Positions 52,580 to 60,830 of a DNA stretch of 64,000 nucleotides are shown here, one piece after another. Under the pieces are notes generated by a model. The model was not told where the DNA came from and searched no databases. It was given only the letters and a program-made list of their open reading frames with translations. Source of the stretch: an uncultured Bacteroidales bacterium (GTDB lineage: Bacteria; Bacteroidota; Bacteroidia; Bacteroidales; ML635J-15); the NCBI GenBank assembly GCA_937899245.1, contig CALDKB010000050.1, positions 13,359-77,358 of the forward strand. Reading direction: 5' to 3'. Each line of letters opens with the position of its first letter. The first letter of the stretch is position 1. The position numbers and the translations under genes are program-made.

Positions 52580-53278
52580 ATGTTGCTATTGGATGACATT
52601 TTAGTTGACAGCACAGCAGTAAGTGAAGCTGCTGCTCAAACCGCAGAAAAGGCTGTAGAAGGACAGTCTTACTGGGATTTGGCAGTTCAGGGCGGATGGA
52701 TTATGATTGTTCTTGCAATCCTTTCCGTTCTTGCAATATACATTTTTATCGACAAATATCTGGCACTAAAAAAAGCCAGCAAGGACCAAAGTTCGTTCAT
52801 GCAGAACATAAAGAACTACATGAAGGAAGGCAAGATTGAGCAGGCAATAGACAGTTGCCGCAATACCGACAGCCCTATTTCACGTATGATTGAAAAAGGT
52901 ATCAATAGAATTGGACGTCCTCTGAACGACGTAAACACAGCAATCGAAAATGTCGGCAAGCAGGAAATTGCAAAGCTTGAAAAAGGACTTGCCCTACTAG
53001 CAACTATTGCCGGTGGTGCTCCAATGATCGGTTTCTTCGGTACTGTAACCGGTATGGTTCAGTCATTCTCATCTATGGCTGCTGCTGGAAATGCTCTTGA
53101 AATTACCGACCTCGCCGGCGGTATCGAAACTGCACTTGTAACAACTGTTGGCGGTCTATTTGTAGGTATTATCGCATACTTCGCATACAACATCCTTGTA
53201 GCAAAAGTCAACAACCTCGTCAACGACCTTGAGGCAAAGACAACCGAATTCATGGACGTATTGAACGAACCTGCATAA
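52580..53278 (+). CDS. exbB: ExbB/TolQ/MotA-family proton channel protein
   Basis: A 232-residue inner-membrane protein, proton channel of the ExbBD-TonB energy system. Membrane segments at about 38-58, 135-158 and 185-210. Family landmarks: GWIMIVLAILSVLAIYIFIDKY, a central LATIAGGAPMIGFFGTVTGMVQSF, and ETALVTTVGGLFVGIIAYFAYNI. An Ala/Glu-rich stretch at 1-30 precedes the first membrane segment. Drives TonB-dependent import at the outer membrane. Followed 11 nt later by exbD. Confidence 0.94.
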   Translation: MLLLDDILVDSTAVSEAAAQTAEKAVEGQSYWDLAVQGGWIMIVLAILSVLAIYIFIDKYLALKKASKDQSSFMQNIKNYMKEGKIEQAIDSCRNTDSPISRMIEKGINRIGRPLNDVNTAIENVGKQEIAKLEKGLALLATIAGGAPMIGFFGTVTGMVQSFSSMAAAGNALEITDLAGGIETALVTTVGGLFVGIIAYFAYNILVAKVNNLVNDLEAKTTEFMDVLNEPA

Positions 53279-53289
53279 ATCACAAAATC

Positions 53290-53700
53290 ATGAGTCTAAG
53301 ATCGAGAAATAAAGTCAGTGCGGAATTCAGCATGTCGTCAATGACCGACATCGTATTCCTTTTGCTCATCTTCTTCATGGTAACATCGACGATGATTGCA
53401 CCAAACGCACTGAAACTTCTGCTGCCGTCGAGCAACAACCAAACACAGGCGAGCCCGCTTGCTTCAGTGTCAATCAAGGACAATGGCGACAAGACCTACA
53501 CATATGCAGTAGGCACGACAATTATGCCCTACGAAAACATTGAAACTGCCCTTGTAAAGGAGATGGCAGAAAAAAGCGACGAGGCATACGTTTCTCTCCA
53601 TGTCGACAAGTCTGTCCCCATGGAAGAAGTTGTAAAAATCATGAACATTGCAAAGAAACACGAATATAAACTTATTCTAGCGACACAACCTGGCGAATAA
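53290..53700 (+). CDS. exbD: ExbD/TolR-family biopolymer transport protein
   Basis: A 136-residue protein with one membrane segment (about 22-42) containing the proton-path aspartate D20 in SSMTDIVFLLLIFFMVTST, then a periplasmic domain. It partners ExbB. The stop overlaps the next start by 1 nt (TAATG), so translation of the TonB gene is coupled. Confidence 0.94.
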   Translation: MSLRSRNKVSAEFSMSSMTDIVFLLLIFFMVTSTMIAPNALKLLLPSSNNQTQASPLASVSIKDNGDKTYTYAVGTTIMPYENIETALVKEMAEKSDEAYVSLHVDKSVPMEEVVKIMNIAKKHEYKLILATQPGE

Positions 53701-54455
53701 TGAATTACTTCATGCAACATAAGGAAGCTTTCATAGGGTCTGCAATATTTGCTGCTGCAGTCCTGCTTTTCTTGTTGCTATGCGGTTATACCATGCCAGA
53801 CCCGCCACTAGTAGAAGAATGCATTTTACTCGACTTCTCTTCAACACCTACAGAAGCTCCACAAATTGCAGAAACTACAACTGGAGGCGGAGGCAATCCC
53901 AATGCAGGCGCATCACAAGCTACAAATCCAAAACCTAGCAACCAAATCACAAATCCGACAGCCGGAGTTGTAACCGGCAACGATGTTTCGACACCGGCAA
54001 TGCAAGAAGGCGCTGCTCCAGAACAGGAAACTGTCGAAACCCCACAACCTACTCCGACCTCAAAAACTGAGGGAAAAGTTAACTTTGGCGGACTTTCTGG
54101 TGGCTCCGGTTCTGGCACTAGCGGAACTGGTTCTGGCGGAGGAAATCCAGGCTGGGGCGGTGGAACAGGCTCTGGCGGTGGTACCGGAAACGGTCCTGGC
54201 GGCATTGGCGGATCTTTGGGAAACAGAAAAGTCACCAAAGTTGAACCAGAACACAAGGAAGGCATGGTTGGTACCGTAAAACTTAAAATCACCGTCAACG
54301 AACGCGGTGTCGTTGAATTTGCCGAACCAGTAAGCAACAACTGCAGCGAATGCGTATCGTACGCAATCAAAGCCGTTAAGCAATGGAAATACGAAGCAAA
54401 ACCCGGAAGCGGAACTCAGACCGGAATTGTTACAGTAGAATTTAAACAGAAATAA
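53700..54455 (+). CDS. tonB: TonB-family energy transducer
   Basis: A 251-residue TonB-type protein: cytoplasmic start, one membrane segment (about 11-29), then a long periplasmic spacer rich in Thr/Pro/Asn (about 45-120) and a glycine-rich run (about 125-175, patterns of SGGSGSGTSG and GGGNPGWGGG), and a C-terminal TonB domain (GTVKLKITVNERGVVEFAEP ... CVSYAIKAVKQWKYEAKPG). The Gly-rich spacer replaces the Pro/Lys spacer of enterobacterial TonB. Energises TonB-dependent receptors together with ExbB/ExbD. Confidence 0.88.
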   Translation: MNYFMQHKEAFIGSAIFAAAVLLFLLLCGYTMPDPPLVEECILLDFSSTPTEAPQIAETTTGGGGNPNAGASQATNPKPSNQITNPTAGVVTGNDVSTPAMQEGAAPEQETVETPQPTPTSKTEGKVNFGGLSGGSGSGTSGTGSGGGNPGWGGGTGSGGGTGNGPGGIGGSLGNRKVTKVEPEHKEGMVGTVKLKITVNERGVVEFAEPVSNNCSECVSYAIKAVKQWKYEAKPGSGTQTGIVTVEFKQK

Positions 54456-54457
54456 CG

Positions 54458-54739
54458 ATGAAGACTGTTTGCTTAAAAATAAATATTACCGCTTTGAATG
54501 CAGCAGAAAGCAGCAGACATTCATCTTGCAATACAACAGGATTTCCTCCCAAAGAACATCCTGGACAATTACTTGATTTAGGAGGAGAAGGCGAGATTCC
54601 CAACGCTGGAGCTTCGGCCTTACATGCTACTACAAGCAATCAAAATACCTCTACACAAAACTCAAATTCAAACTCAAAATCAAACTCAAATCCCAGCCGA
54701 ACTTTGGCCTTCGCGGATGACTTCTCTCCCATCAGGTAA
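54458..54739 (+). CDS. small low-complexity ORF after tonB
   Basis: A 93-codon frame starting 2 nt after tonB, no signal peptide and no recognised family. It has a stretch GGEGEIPNAGAS that weakly resembles the spacer GGGGNPNAGAS of the adjacent TonB-family protein, then a Ser/Asn/Thr-rich tail. That tail is encoded by a degenerate 6-bp repeat (AAACTC/AAATTC/AAAATC types, about 54658-54696). The coding status is uncertain; it may be a degenerate remnant of a second TonB-like gene, or non-coding. Confidence 0.3.
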   Translation: MKTVCLKINITALNAAESSRHSSCNTTGFPPKEHPGQLLDLGGEGEIPNAGASALHATTSNQNTSTQNSNSNSKSNSNPSRTLAFADDFSPIR

Positions 54740-54764
54740 TTGAATTCTTTTTAATTGAAATCAA

Positions 54765-55868
54765 ATGAAAATAAGATTTAGCATCATTATTATCTCTTTG
54801 ATAATAATTGCATTATCATTAAATTCTTGCAAAGAGAAAAATGCCATCAACATATCAGGCAAAATATCAGACACAACTGCCAAAAACATTGTTTTAGAAC
54901 GGTTGTCGCCTATTAAAGTTGACAGCATCGCCGCAACCAGCATTGACTTAAATGGTAATTTTGAAATTTCATTTTGCGATAGCATAAAGCGCCTTTACCG
55001 ACTTCGCGTTGGCAATCTTCAGCCCATATACCTTTGCCTTCAAAACGGAGACAGGATAAGCATAGCCGCAACTTGCAACGACATTACAAGCTACCAGGTA
55101 GACGGCTCGCCAGACTGCACAGAACTAAAACGTCTCAACGAACATCTAGCAGAAAGTTCAAGAACTGTCGAGGAACTTCGCAGCAAGGTCGGACAGGAAT
55201 ATAACCTCTCAAGAGAACAACTTGAAGAATGCAACAGAAACGCAGAAGACCTTTACAAATCCGACAAACAGTTCATCAAAGAATTTATCAATAAAAACCA
55301 TACCTCACCGATAGCATATTTCGCCATGTGCCAATATGTTTCCACAACGCCCCTGATGCAACTCTCGAGCGATTACGAAACATATAAATATGTTTTGGCA
55401 GAAATGAAAACGCATAATCCACAACTTGACGAAACCCGCTACCTTGAATCTACAATAAAGAAATACGACTTGCAACAGGAACAAATAAACCGCAACTACA
55501 TAAAACTCGAAGAAGGAGCAACCGCACCTGACTTTTCCCTTTGCGATTCGAATGGAGAAAAGCACACCTTATCCGAATTCAGCGGACACGAAACAACAAT
55601 CTGCTTCTGGGCAACATGGGACAGCAAATCTGTCACAGAAGCACAAAACTGCATTGCAGGCAACAACGGAAAACAAATAATCCTGATTTCACTTGACAAT
55701 AATCGTGAAATTTGGATGCAAGCAATAAAACTACATAAGCTGGAAAACGCAACAAACCTTTGCGACTTCAAATCGTGGGAAGGAATCGTAACCAAAACTT
55801 ACGGAATAAAAAAACTTCCATCCACAATTGAAATTTCCAGCGAAGGGAAAATCGAGTCAATCCATTAA
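54765..55868 (+). CDS. TlpA-like (DUF4369) thioredoxin-fold lipoprotein lacking the CxxC
   Basis: A 367-residue lipoprotein (lipobox SLNSC, Cys22). N-terminal DUF4369-type beta domain (NISGKISDTTAKNIVLERL), a helical middle and a C-terminal thioredoxin/TlpA domain from about 250 (ATAPDFSLCDSNGEKHTLSEFSG). The active-site position reads WATWDSKS: D286 and S289 stand where WCxPC has its two cysteines. The cis-proline (KKLPSTIEI) is retained, so the fold is likely intact, but thiol-disulphide exchange is unlikely. Probably a binding or structural protein. It starts 25 nt after the low-complexity ORF. Confidence 0.82.
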   Translation: MKIRFSIIIISLIIIALSLNSCKEKNAINISGKISDTTAKNIVLERLSPIKVDSIAATSIDLNGNFEISFCDSIKRLYRLRVGNLQPIYLCLQNGDRISIAATCNDITSYQVDGSPDCTELKRLNEHLAESSRTVEELRSKVGQEYNLSREQLEECNRNAEDLYKSDKQFIKEFINKNHTSPIAYFAMCQYVSTTPLMQLSSDYETYKYVLAEMKTHNPQLDETRYLESTIKKYDLQQEQINRNYIKLEEGATAPDFSLCDSNGEKHTLSEFSGHETTICFWATWDSKSVTEAQNCIAGNNGKQIILISLDNNREIWMQAIKLHKLENATNLCDFKSWEGIVTKTYGIKKLPSTIEISSEGKIESIH

Positions 55869-55960
55869 AAAACAAAGCAGTTAGAAAAACTATCGCCGAT
55901 TGAAAAATGTTCATTAGGCAAACTATTAAGCAATAGCAAAAAAAATCCACCGCAAATGAG

Positions 55961-56005
55961 TATATTTGCACTTGCATTGGCATAATGATTGCCATTATAG
56001 TGCAA
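55961..56005 (+). promoter_or_regulatory. lon promoter with nested inverted repeats
   Basis: The -7 box TATATTTG (55961-55968) is overlapped by the inverted repeat TTGCACT (55966-55972) with AGTGCAA (55999-56005), which encloses TGGCA-TAATGAT-TGCCA (55978-55994). Possible operator or leader structure upstream of the lon ATG at 56051. Confidence 0.5.
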
Positions 56006-56050
56006 TGCAAAATTATATAACGAACATGTGCCATTTTGACATATTATTAT

Positions 56051-58504
56051 ATGAATAAATTTGATGAACTCAAGATGATTTCCGAGATTGAAGATGGCGA
56101 CGGATTAATTCCAATCTTCACGGATGTAATAAAGAAGACCGACGATGTTAAGGATTTGCCGGAATTTCTACCTATATTGCCCCTAAGGAACTCCGTATTG
56201 TTTCCTGGCGTAGTATTTCCAATAAATATCGGAAGGCAGAAATCATTTAAGCTGATACGCGAAATTCAAAAGACAACCAAGATATTCGGTGCACTGTCGC
56301 AAATTGATGCAGAAGTTGAAGACCCAACTTATGCCGACATGCACAAAATCGGAACTGTTGCCGAAATCCTTAAAGTAATTGAAATGCCAGACAATACCAT
56401 ATCCGTGATAATTCAAGGCAAATCGCGATTCGATGTTGTTGATTATGTGGGCAGCGAACCTTATTTTAGTGCTCGTGTCAACTATCTGAAGGAATCTCCG
56501 GAGCCAAAGAACGACCACGACATGGATGCAATACTTAGTTCGATTAAGGATATTGCAATAAAAATTGTTAAGATGAGCCAGAACTCATCTAGCGAACTTT
56601 CATTTGCACTTAAAAACATCGACAACGCATCATTCCTCGTTAATTATATAGCGACAAACTGCAACTGCACAAACGATGAAAAGCAGTCGCTGCTGGAAAT
56701 TACCGACATTAAGCAACGTGCAATAAATCTTCTTCGCTTCCTAAACGAACAGAAACAATTCCTTGACCTAAAGAACGAAATTCAAGGTAAAGTTAAGAAG
56801 GATATGGACAAGCAACAACGCGAGTACCTTCTTAACCAACAAATAAAGACTATCCAGGAAGAACTTGGCGGCTCGCCATACGAAAAAGAAATTGACGAAT
56901 TGCGCAAGAAGGCGGAAAAGAAAAAATGGAGCAAAGAAATTGCCGAAATCTTTGAGTCTGAAGTCAAGAAACTCGAACAATTAAATCCAATGTCCGCTGA
57001 ATTTTCAGTACAAATGAACTATGTTCATGTATTTGTCGACTTGCCATGGAACGAATACACAAAGGACAACTTCAACCTGAAAAACGCAAAGAAAACCCTC
57101 GACCGCGACCATTTTGGCCTCGACGAGGTAAAGGACAGAATCATTGAGCATCTTGCAGTCCTGAAACTAAAGGGCGATTTAAAATCACCTATACTTTGCC
57201 TATACGGCCCTCCAGGTGTCGGCAAGACTTCACTTGGCAAAAGTGTTGCAGATGCACTTGGCAGAAAATATGTCAGAATGTCACTTGGCGGACTTCACGA
57301 CGAATCGGAAATTCGTGGCCACCGCAGGACTTATATCGGCGCTATGCCAGGAAGAATACTGCAGAATATCAACAAGGCAAAGTCGTCTAATCCAGTATTC
57401 ATTCTCGATGAAATAGATAAAGTCGGTAATGATTTCCGCGGAGATCCTGCTTCGGCATTACTAGAAGTTCTCGACCCTGAACAAAATACCGAATTCCACG
57501 ACAACTTCATAGATCAGGAGTACGACCTATCAAAAGTAATGTTTATCGCCACAGCCAACAACATTTCCACAATAAGCCCTGCCCTTCGCGACAGAATGGA
57601 AATGATTGAAATCAGCGGCTACATTACCGAAGAAAAGATGGAAATCGCAAAACGGCACCTCATCCCAAAGGAATTCGACAATCATGGAATAAAAAAATAC
57701 AGGATAAAGGTTGACGATTCTGCAATTTTAAAGCTAATCGAAGACTATACACGCGAATCCGGTGTACGTGCACTTGACAAGCAGATAGCCAAACTAGCCC
57801 GTCGACTTGCAAAAGCCATAGGCATGGAAGAAAAATATCCGAAAACAATCACCGACAAGAACCTTGAAGAGCTTATCGGCAAACCGCTATATCATCGCGA
57901 CAACTATGAGGATCAGGAATTTGCAGGCGTTGTCACCGGTCTTGCATGGACGGCAGTCGGTGGTGAAATCCTATACATCGAAACAAGCCTTTCGGCTGGC
58001 GAGGGCAAAATGACCTTGACAGGAAATCTTGGCGACGTGATGAAGGAATCGGCACAACTTGCAATGGAATACGTAAAAGCACACGCCGACAAACTTGGCA
58101 TAGCTCCGGAAGTTTTCAAGAAATGGAACATACATCTGCACGTTCCAGAAGGAGCAATTCCAAAGGACGGACCTTCGGCCGGCATCACAATGGCAACTGC
58201 TATTGCATCGGCCTTCACACAACGAAAGGTAAAGTCTCACATTGCTATGACAGGAGAAATTACACTTAGAGGCAAGGTATTGCCAGTAGGTGGAATAAAA
58301 GAAAAAATCCTTGCAGCCAAACGTGCCGGAATTACCGACATCATACTTTCTCGCGAAAATGAAAAAGACATCAACGATATCAACCAAATGTACCTTGATG
58401 GTGTTAATTTCCACTACGTTGAAACCGTTTCTGATGTTTTTGCCCTTGCTCTGCTCGATGAAAAAGTAAAGGACGCTAAAAATTTAACTGCTGAAGACAA
58501 ATAG
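56051..58504 (+). CDS. lon: ATP-dependent protease Lon
   Basis: An 817-residue Lon A-type protease that degrades misfolded and regulatory proteins. N-terminal substrate domain (about 40-240, opening FLPILPLRNSVLFPGVVFPI), AAA+ module with Walker A GPPGVGKTS and Walker B FILDEIDKV, and a proteolytic domain with the serine in PKDGPSAG (S709) and the lysine in GGIKEKILAAKRAG. I start at ATG 56051; an in-frame TTG at 56036 is less likely. Own promoter with nested inverted repeats. Co-transcribed with the U32 peptidase and a methyltransferase downstream. Confidence 0.97.
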   Translation: MNKFDELKMISEIEDGDGLIPIFTDVIKKTDDVKDLPEFLPILPLRNSVLFPGVVFPINIGRQKSFKLIREIQKTTKIFGALSQIDAEVEDPTYADMHKIGTVAEILKVIEMPDNTISVIIQGKSRFDVVDYVGSEPYFSARVNYLKESPEPKNDHDMDAILSSIKDIAIKIVKMSQNSSSELSFALKNIDNASFLVNYIATNCNCTNDEKQSLLEITDIKQRAINLLRFLNEQKQFLDLKNEIQGKVKKDMDKQQREYLLNQQIKTIQEELGGSPYEKEIDELRKKAEKKKWSKEIAEIFESEVKKLEQLNPMSAEFSVQMNYVHVFVDLPWNEYTKDNFNLKNAKKTLDRDHFGLDEVKDRIIEHLAVLKLKGDLKSPILCLYGPPGVGKTSLGKSVADALGRKYVRMSLGGLHDESEIRGHRRTYIGAMPGRILQNINKAKSSNPVFILDEIDKVGNDFRGDPASALLEVLDPEQNTEFHDNFIDQEYDLSKVMFIATANNISTISPALRDRMEMIEISGYITEEKMEIAKRHLIPKEFDNHGIKKYRIKVDDSAILKLIEDYTRESGVRALDKQIAKLARRLAKAIGMEEKYPKTITDKNLEELIGKPLYHRDNYEDQEFAGVVTGLAWTAVGGEILYIETSLSAGEGKMTLTGNLGDVMKESAQLAMEYVKAHADKLGIAPEVFKKWNIHLHVPEGAIPKDGPSAGITMATAIASAFTQRKVKSHIAMTGEITLRGKVLPVGGIKEKILAAKRAGITDIILSRENEKDINDINQMYLDGVNFHYVETVSDVFALALLDEKVKDAKNLTAEDK

Positions 58505-58508
58505 ATCA

Positions 58509-59774
58509 ATGCAAAGACAACGCACCGATATAGACCTAATGGCACCTGTTGGCTCATACGAGTCACTGATGGCGGCTATTCAAGCCGGTTCTAATTCAAT
58601 ATACTTTGGTATAGAGCAACTTAACATGCGTGCGCGCTCGTCAAACAACTTTACATTCGACGATTTGCGCAACATCGTGGAAATTTGCGACAAACACAAT
58701 GTAAAAACCTACCTCACCGTAAATACGATTATATACGACGAGGAAATGGAAAAAATGCACAAGGTTGTTGATGCCGCCGCCGAAAACCATGTAACCGCAA
58801 TTATAGCTTCCGACCTTGCAGTCATGCAATACGCATTCAGGAAAGGTGTTGAAGTTCATGCATCAACACAACTTAACATATCGAACATAGAAGCTGTTGA
58901 ATTTTTTTCACAGTTTTGCGACGTAATGGTTACCGCACGCGAATTGAATCTCGATCAGGTGAAATACATAACCGAACAAATTCGCCAGCGCGACATACGA
59001 GGACCGAAAGGAGAACTCGTGAAGATTGAGATTTTCTGTCATGGTGCACTTTGCATGGCCGTATCGGGGAAGTGCTACTTGAGTCTACACGAATACAACT
59101 TTTCGGCAAACCGCGGTGCTTGTCTGCAAGCATGCAGACGTTCGTACAAAGTTACCGAACTTGAAAGCGGCGATGAACTTGAAATCGACAACAAATACAT
59201 AATGTCGCCGAAAGACTTGTGTACAATAGGATTCATCAACAAAATAATTGATGCGGGCGTAAGCGTACTGAAAATAGAAGGCCGTGCACGTTCGTGCGAA
59301 TATGTCAAGACCGTAGTTGAATGCTACAACCAGGCACTAAACGCATGCTTCGATGGCACTTACGACGAAGAAAAGATTGAAAGCTGGAAGAAACGACTTG
59401 AAACTGTTTTTAATCGTGGCTTCTGGAACGGATACTACCTTGGTCAAAGGTTAGGTGAATGGTCAAACGTATATGGTTCAAAAGCTACAAAGACAAAGGT
59501 TTATGTAGGCAAGGTAACAAACTTCTTCTCCAAAATGAATGTTGCTGAAATAAAATTCGAAGCAGCTGAAGAACTTGCATGCGGAGACGAAATACTAATT
59601 ACAGGCACAACTACAGGCGCAGTACAGCAAATAGTTGATGAAATCCGCGAAGACCTTAAACCTGTGGATAAAGTCTCCCAAGGCGCACTATTTTCGATAA
59701 AGACGAACGAAATGGTTCGTCGTGGCGATAAACTATATAAGATTGTTGATACTCAATACGCAAGTTGCGAATAA
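58509..59774 (+). CDS. U32 family peptidase (YegQ/TrhP/RlhA group)
   Basis: A 421-residue protein of the U32 family. The signature is KIEIFCHGALCMAVSGKCYLS (about 176-196), followed by the Cys-rich NRGACLQACRR. It begins with LMAPVGSYESLMAAIQAGSNSIYFG, the usual TIM-barrel start. Several members in Escherichia coli (RlhA, TrhP/O) help form 5-hydroxycytidine/uridine in RNA; others were called collagenases. The RNA modification role is established for those relatives only, and is attractive here since the next gene is a methyltransferase. Begins 4 nt after lon. Confidence 0.9.
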   Translation: MQRQRTDIDLMAPVGSYESLMAAIQAGSNSIYFGIEQLNMRARSSNNFTFDDLRNIVEICDKHNVKTYLTVNTIIYDEEMEKMHKVVDAAAENHVTAIIASDLAVMQYAFRKGVEVHASTQLNISNIEAVEFFSQFCDVMVTARELNLDQVKYITEQIRQRDIRGPKGELVKIEIFCHGALCMAVSGKCYLSLHEYNFSANRGACLQACRRSYKVTELESGDELEIDNKYIMSPKDLCTIGFINKIIDAGVSVLKIEGRARSCEYVKTVVECYNQALNACFDGTYDEEKIESWKKRLETVFNRGFWNGYYLGQRLGEWSNVYGSKATKTKVYVGKVTNFFSKMNVAEIKFEAAEELACGDEILITGTTTGAVQQIVDEIREDLKPVDKVSQGALFSIKTNEMVRRGDKLYKIVDTQYASCE

Positions 59775-59775
59775 A

Positions 59776-60651
59776 ATGGACATCAACATACACCAGCTTT
59801 GGTCAGAATATGAACTTATCGACTGTGGAAATGGTCGAAAGCTGGAAAAATTTGGTGAAATAACATTAATTCGACCCGAAGTATCCGCAACAGGCAAACC
59901 ACATCTAACAGAAAGCCAGTGGCGAGAATTGGCTAATGCCGAATTTGTAGAAACAAGTAAAAACTCCGGCAAATGGAATATTTACACCTCAATCCCGGCT
60001 ACATGGACAATGCATTATGAAACAGCAAATACACTTCTTAATGCAGAACTTTCGTTAACGACATCGAAACACATAGGAATTTTTCCAGAACAAATCATCA
60101 ACTGGCAATTCATAGAACGCGAACACAACAATTTTGGTGACGGCAATTTTCTAAACCTTTTCGGCTACACTGGACTTTCTACTGTTGCCGCATCCAACTA
60201 TTTTGAAAAGGCAACGCACATCGACTCGATAAAGAAAGTCGTTGAATGGACACGCCGAAATGCCGAAAATTCGGGTCGGACAAACATACGACTTATTACC
60301 GAAGACGCCCAGAAATTCGTTGAACGCGAAATAAAACGCGGCAACAAATACGACGGTATAATCCTTGACCCTCCAGCCATTGGCAGCGGCGCCAAAAACG
60401 AAAAATGGATTTTCAACGAAATGATCGAAAACTTATTGGCAAATGTTAATCTAATTGCAAAGGAAAAATCATTCATAATAATGAACCTTTATTCGCATTC
60501 AATTTATGAAATGAATGTACACGACATTTTGCACAGAAGTTTCCCGCGCCACAATGTAGAAATGTGCGAAGAAGTTTGCGGAACATCCAGATTTGGCGGA
60601 AAAGTAAGTCATGGCGTTTTTGTATGGATGGCTAGTTCCAAAAAGAATTAG
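59776..60651 (+). CDS. class I SAM-dependent methyltransferase (RlmI/RlmL-like)
   Basis: A 291-residue methyltransferase. SAM-binding motif I is LNLFGYTGLSTVAASNYFEKATHIDS, followed by YDGIILDPPAIGSG, the DPP-type motif IV of RNA (cytosine or guanine) methyltransferases such as RlmI/RlmL. The N-terminal part (about 1-100) is specific; FPEQIINWQF precedes motif I. Start at ATG 59776, 1 nt after the U32 stop. rRNA is a probable but unproven substrate. Confidence 0.85.
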   Translation: MDINIHQLWSEYELIDCGNGRKLEKFGEITLIRPEVSATGKPHLTESQWRELANAEFVETSKNSGKWNIYTSIPATWTMHYETANTLLNAELSLTTSKHIGIFPEQIINWQFIEREHNNFGDGNFLNLFGYTGLSTVAASNYFEKATHIDSIKKVVEWTRRNAENSGRTNIRLITEDAQKFVEREIKRGNKYDGIILDPPAIGSGAKNEKWIFNEMIENLLANVNLIAKEKSFIIMNLYSHSIYEMNVHDILHRSFPRHNVEMCEEVCGTSRFGGKVSHGVFVWMASSKKN

Positions 60652-60704
60652 TCTATATCTATACATTTCCCAGAAAATTGCACCATGCAACAGACATTTT
60701 ATGA

Positions 60705-60730
60705 AATGCCAACCCAAAAATTTTGGCATT
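60705..60730. repeat. perfect inverted repeat between the methyltransferase and SPOR genes
   Basis: AATGCCAA (60705-60712) with TTGGCATT (60723-60730), loop of 10. No T run follows on the plus strand, so a terminator is uncertain. It lies between convergent genes. Confidence 0.45.
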
Positions 60731-60830
60731 ACATACGTGAATCAAAAAAATAGCATAATGCTAACAAAGATTTCCCTAAATTGCCTAAGTTCTTCCTAGA
60801 TACTTGCAATAGCAAATCAAGAGAATTTGT

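Noticed and set aside
55966..56005. CIRCE element before lon
   Set aside because: Spacing (26 nt instead of 9) and sequence do not match TTAGCACTC-N9-GAGTGCTAA.
57971..58414. 147-codon minus-strand frame in lon
   Set aside because: Shadow of the highly conserved Lon protease domain.
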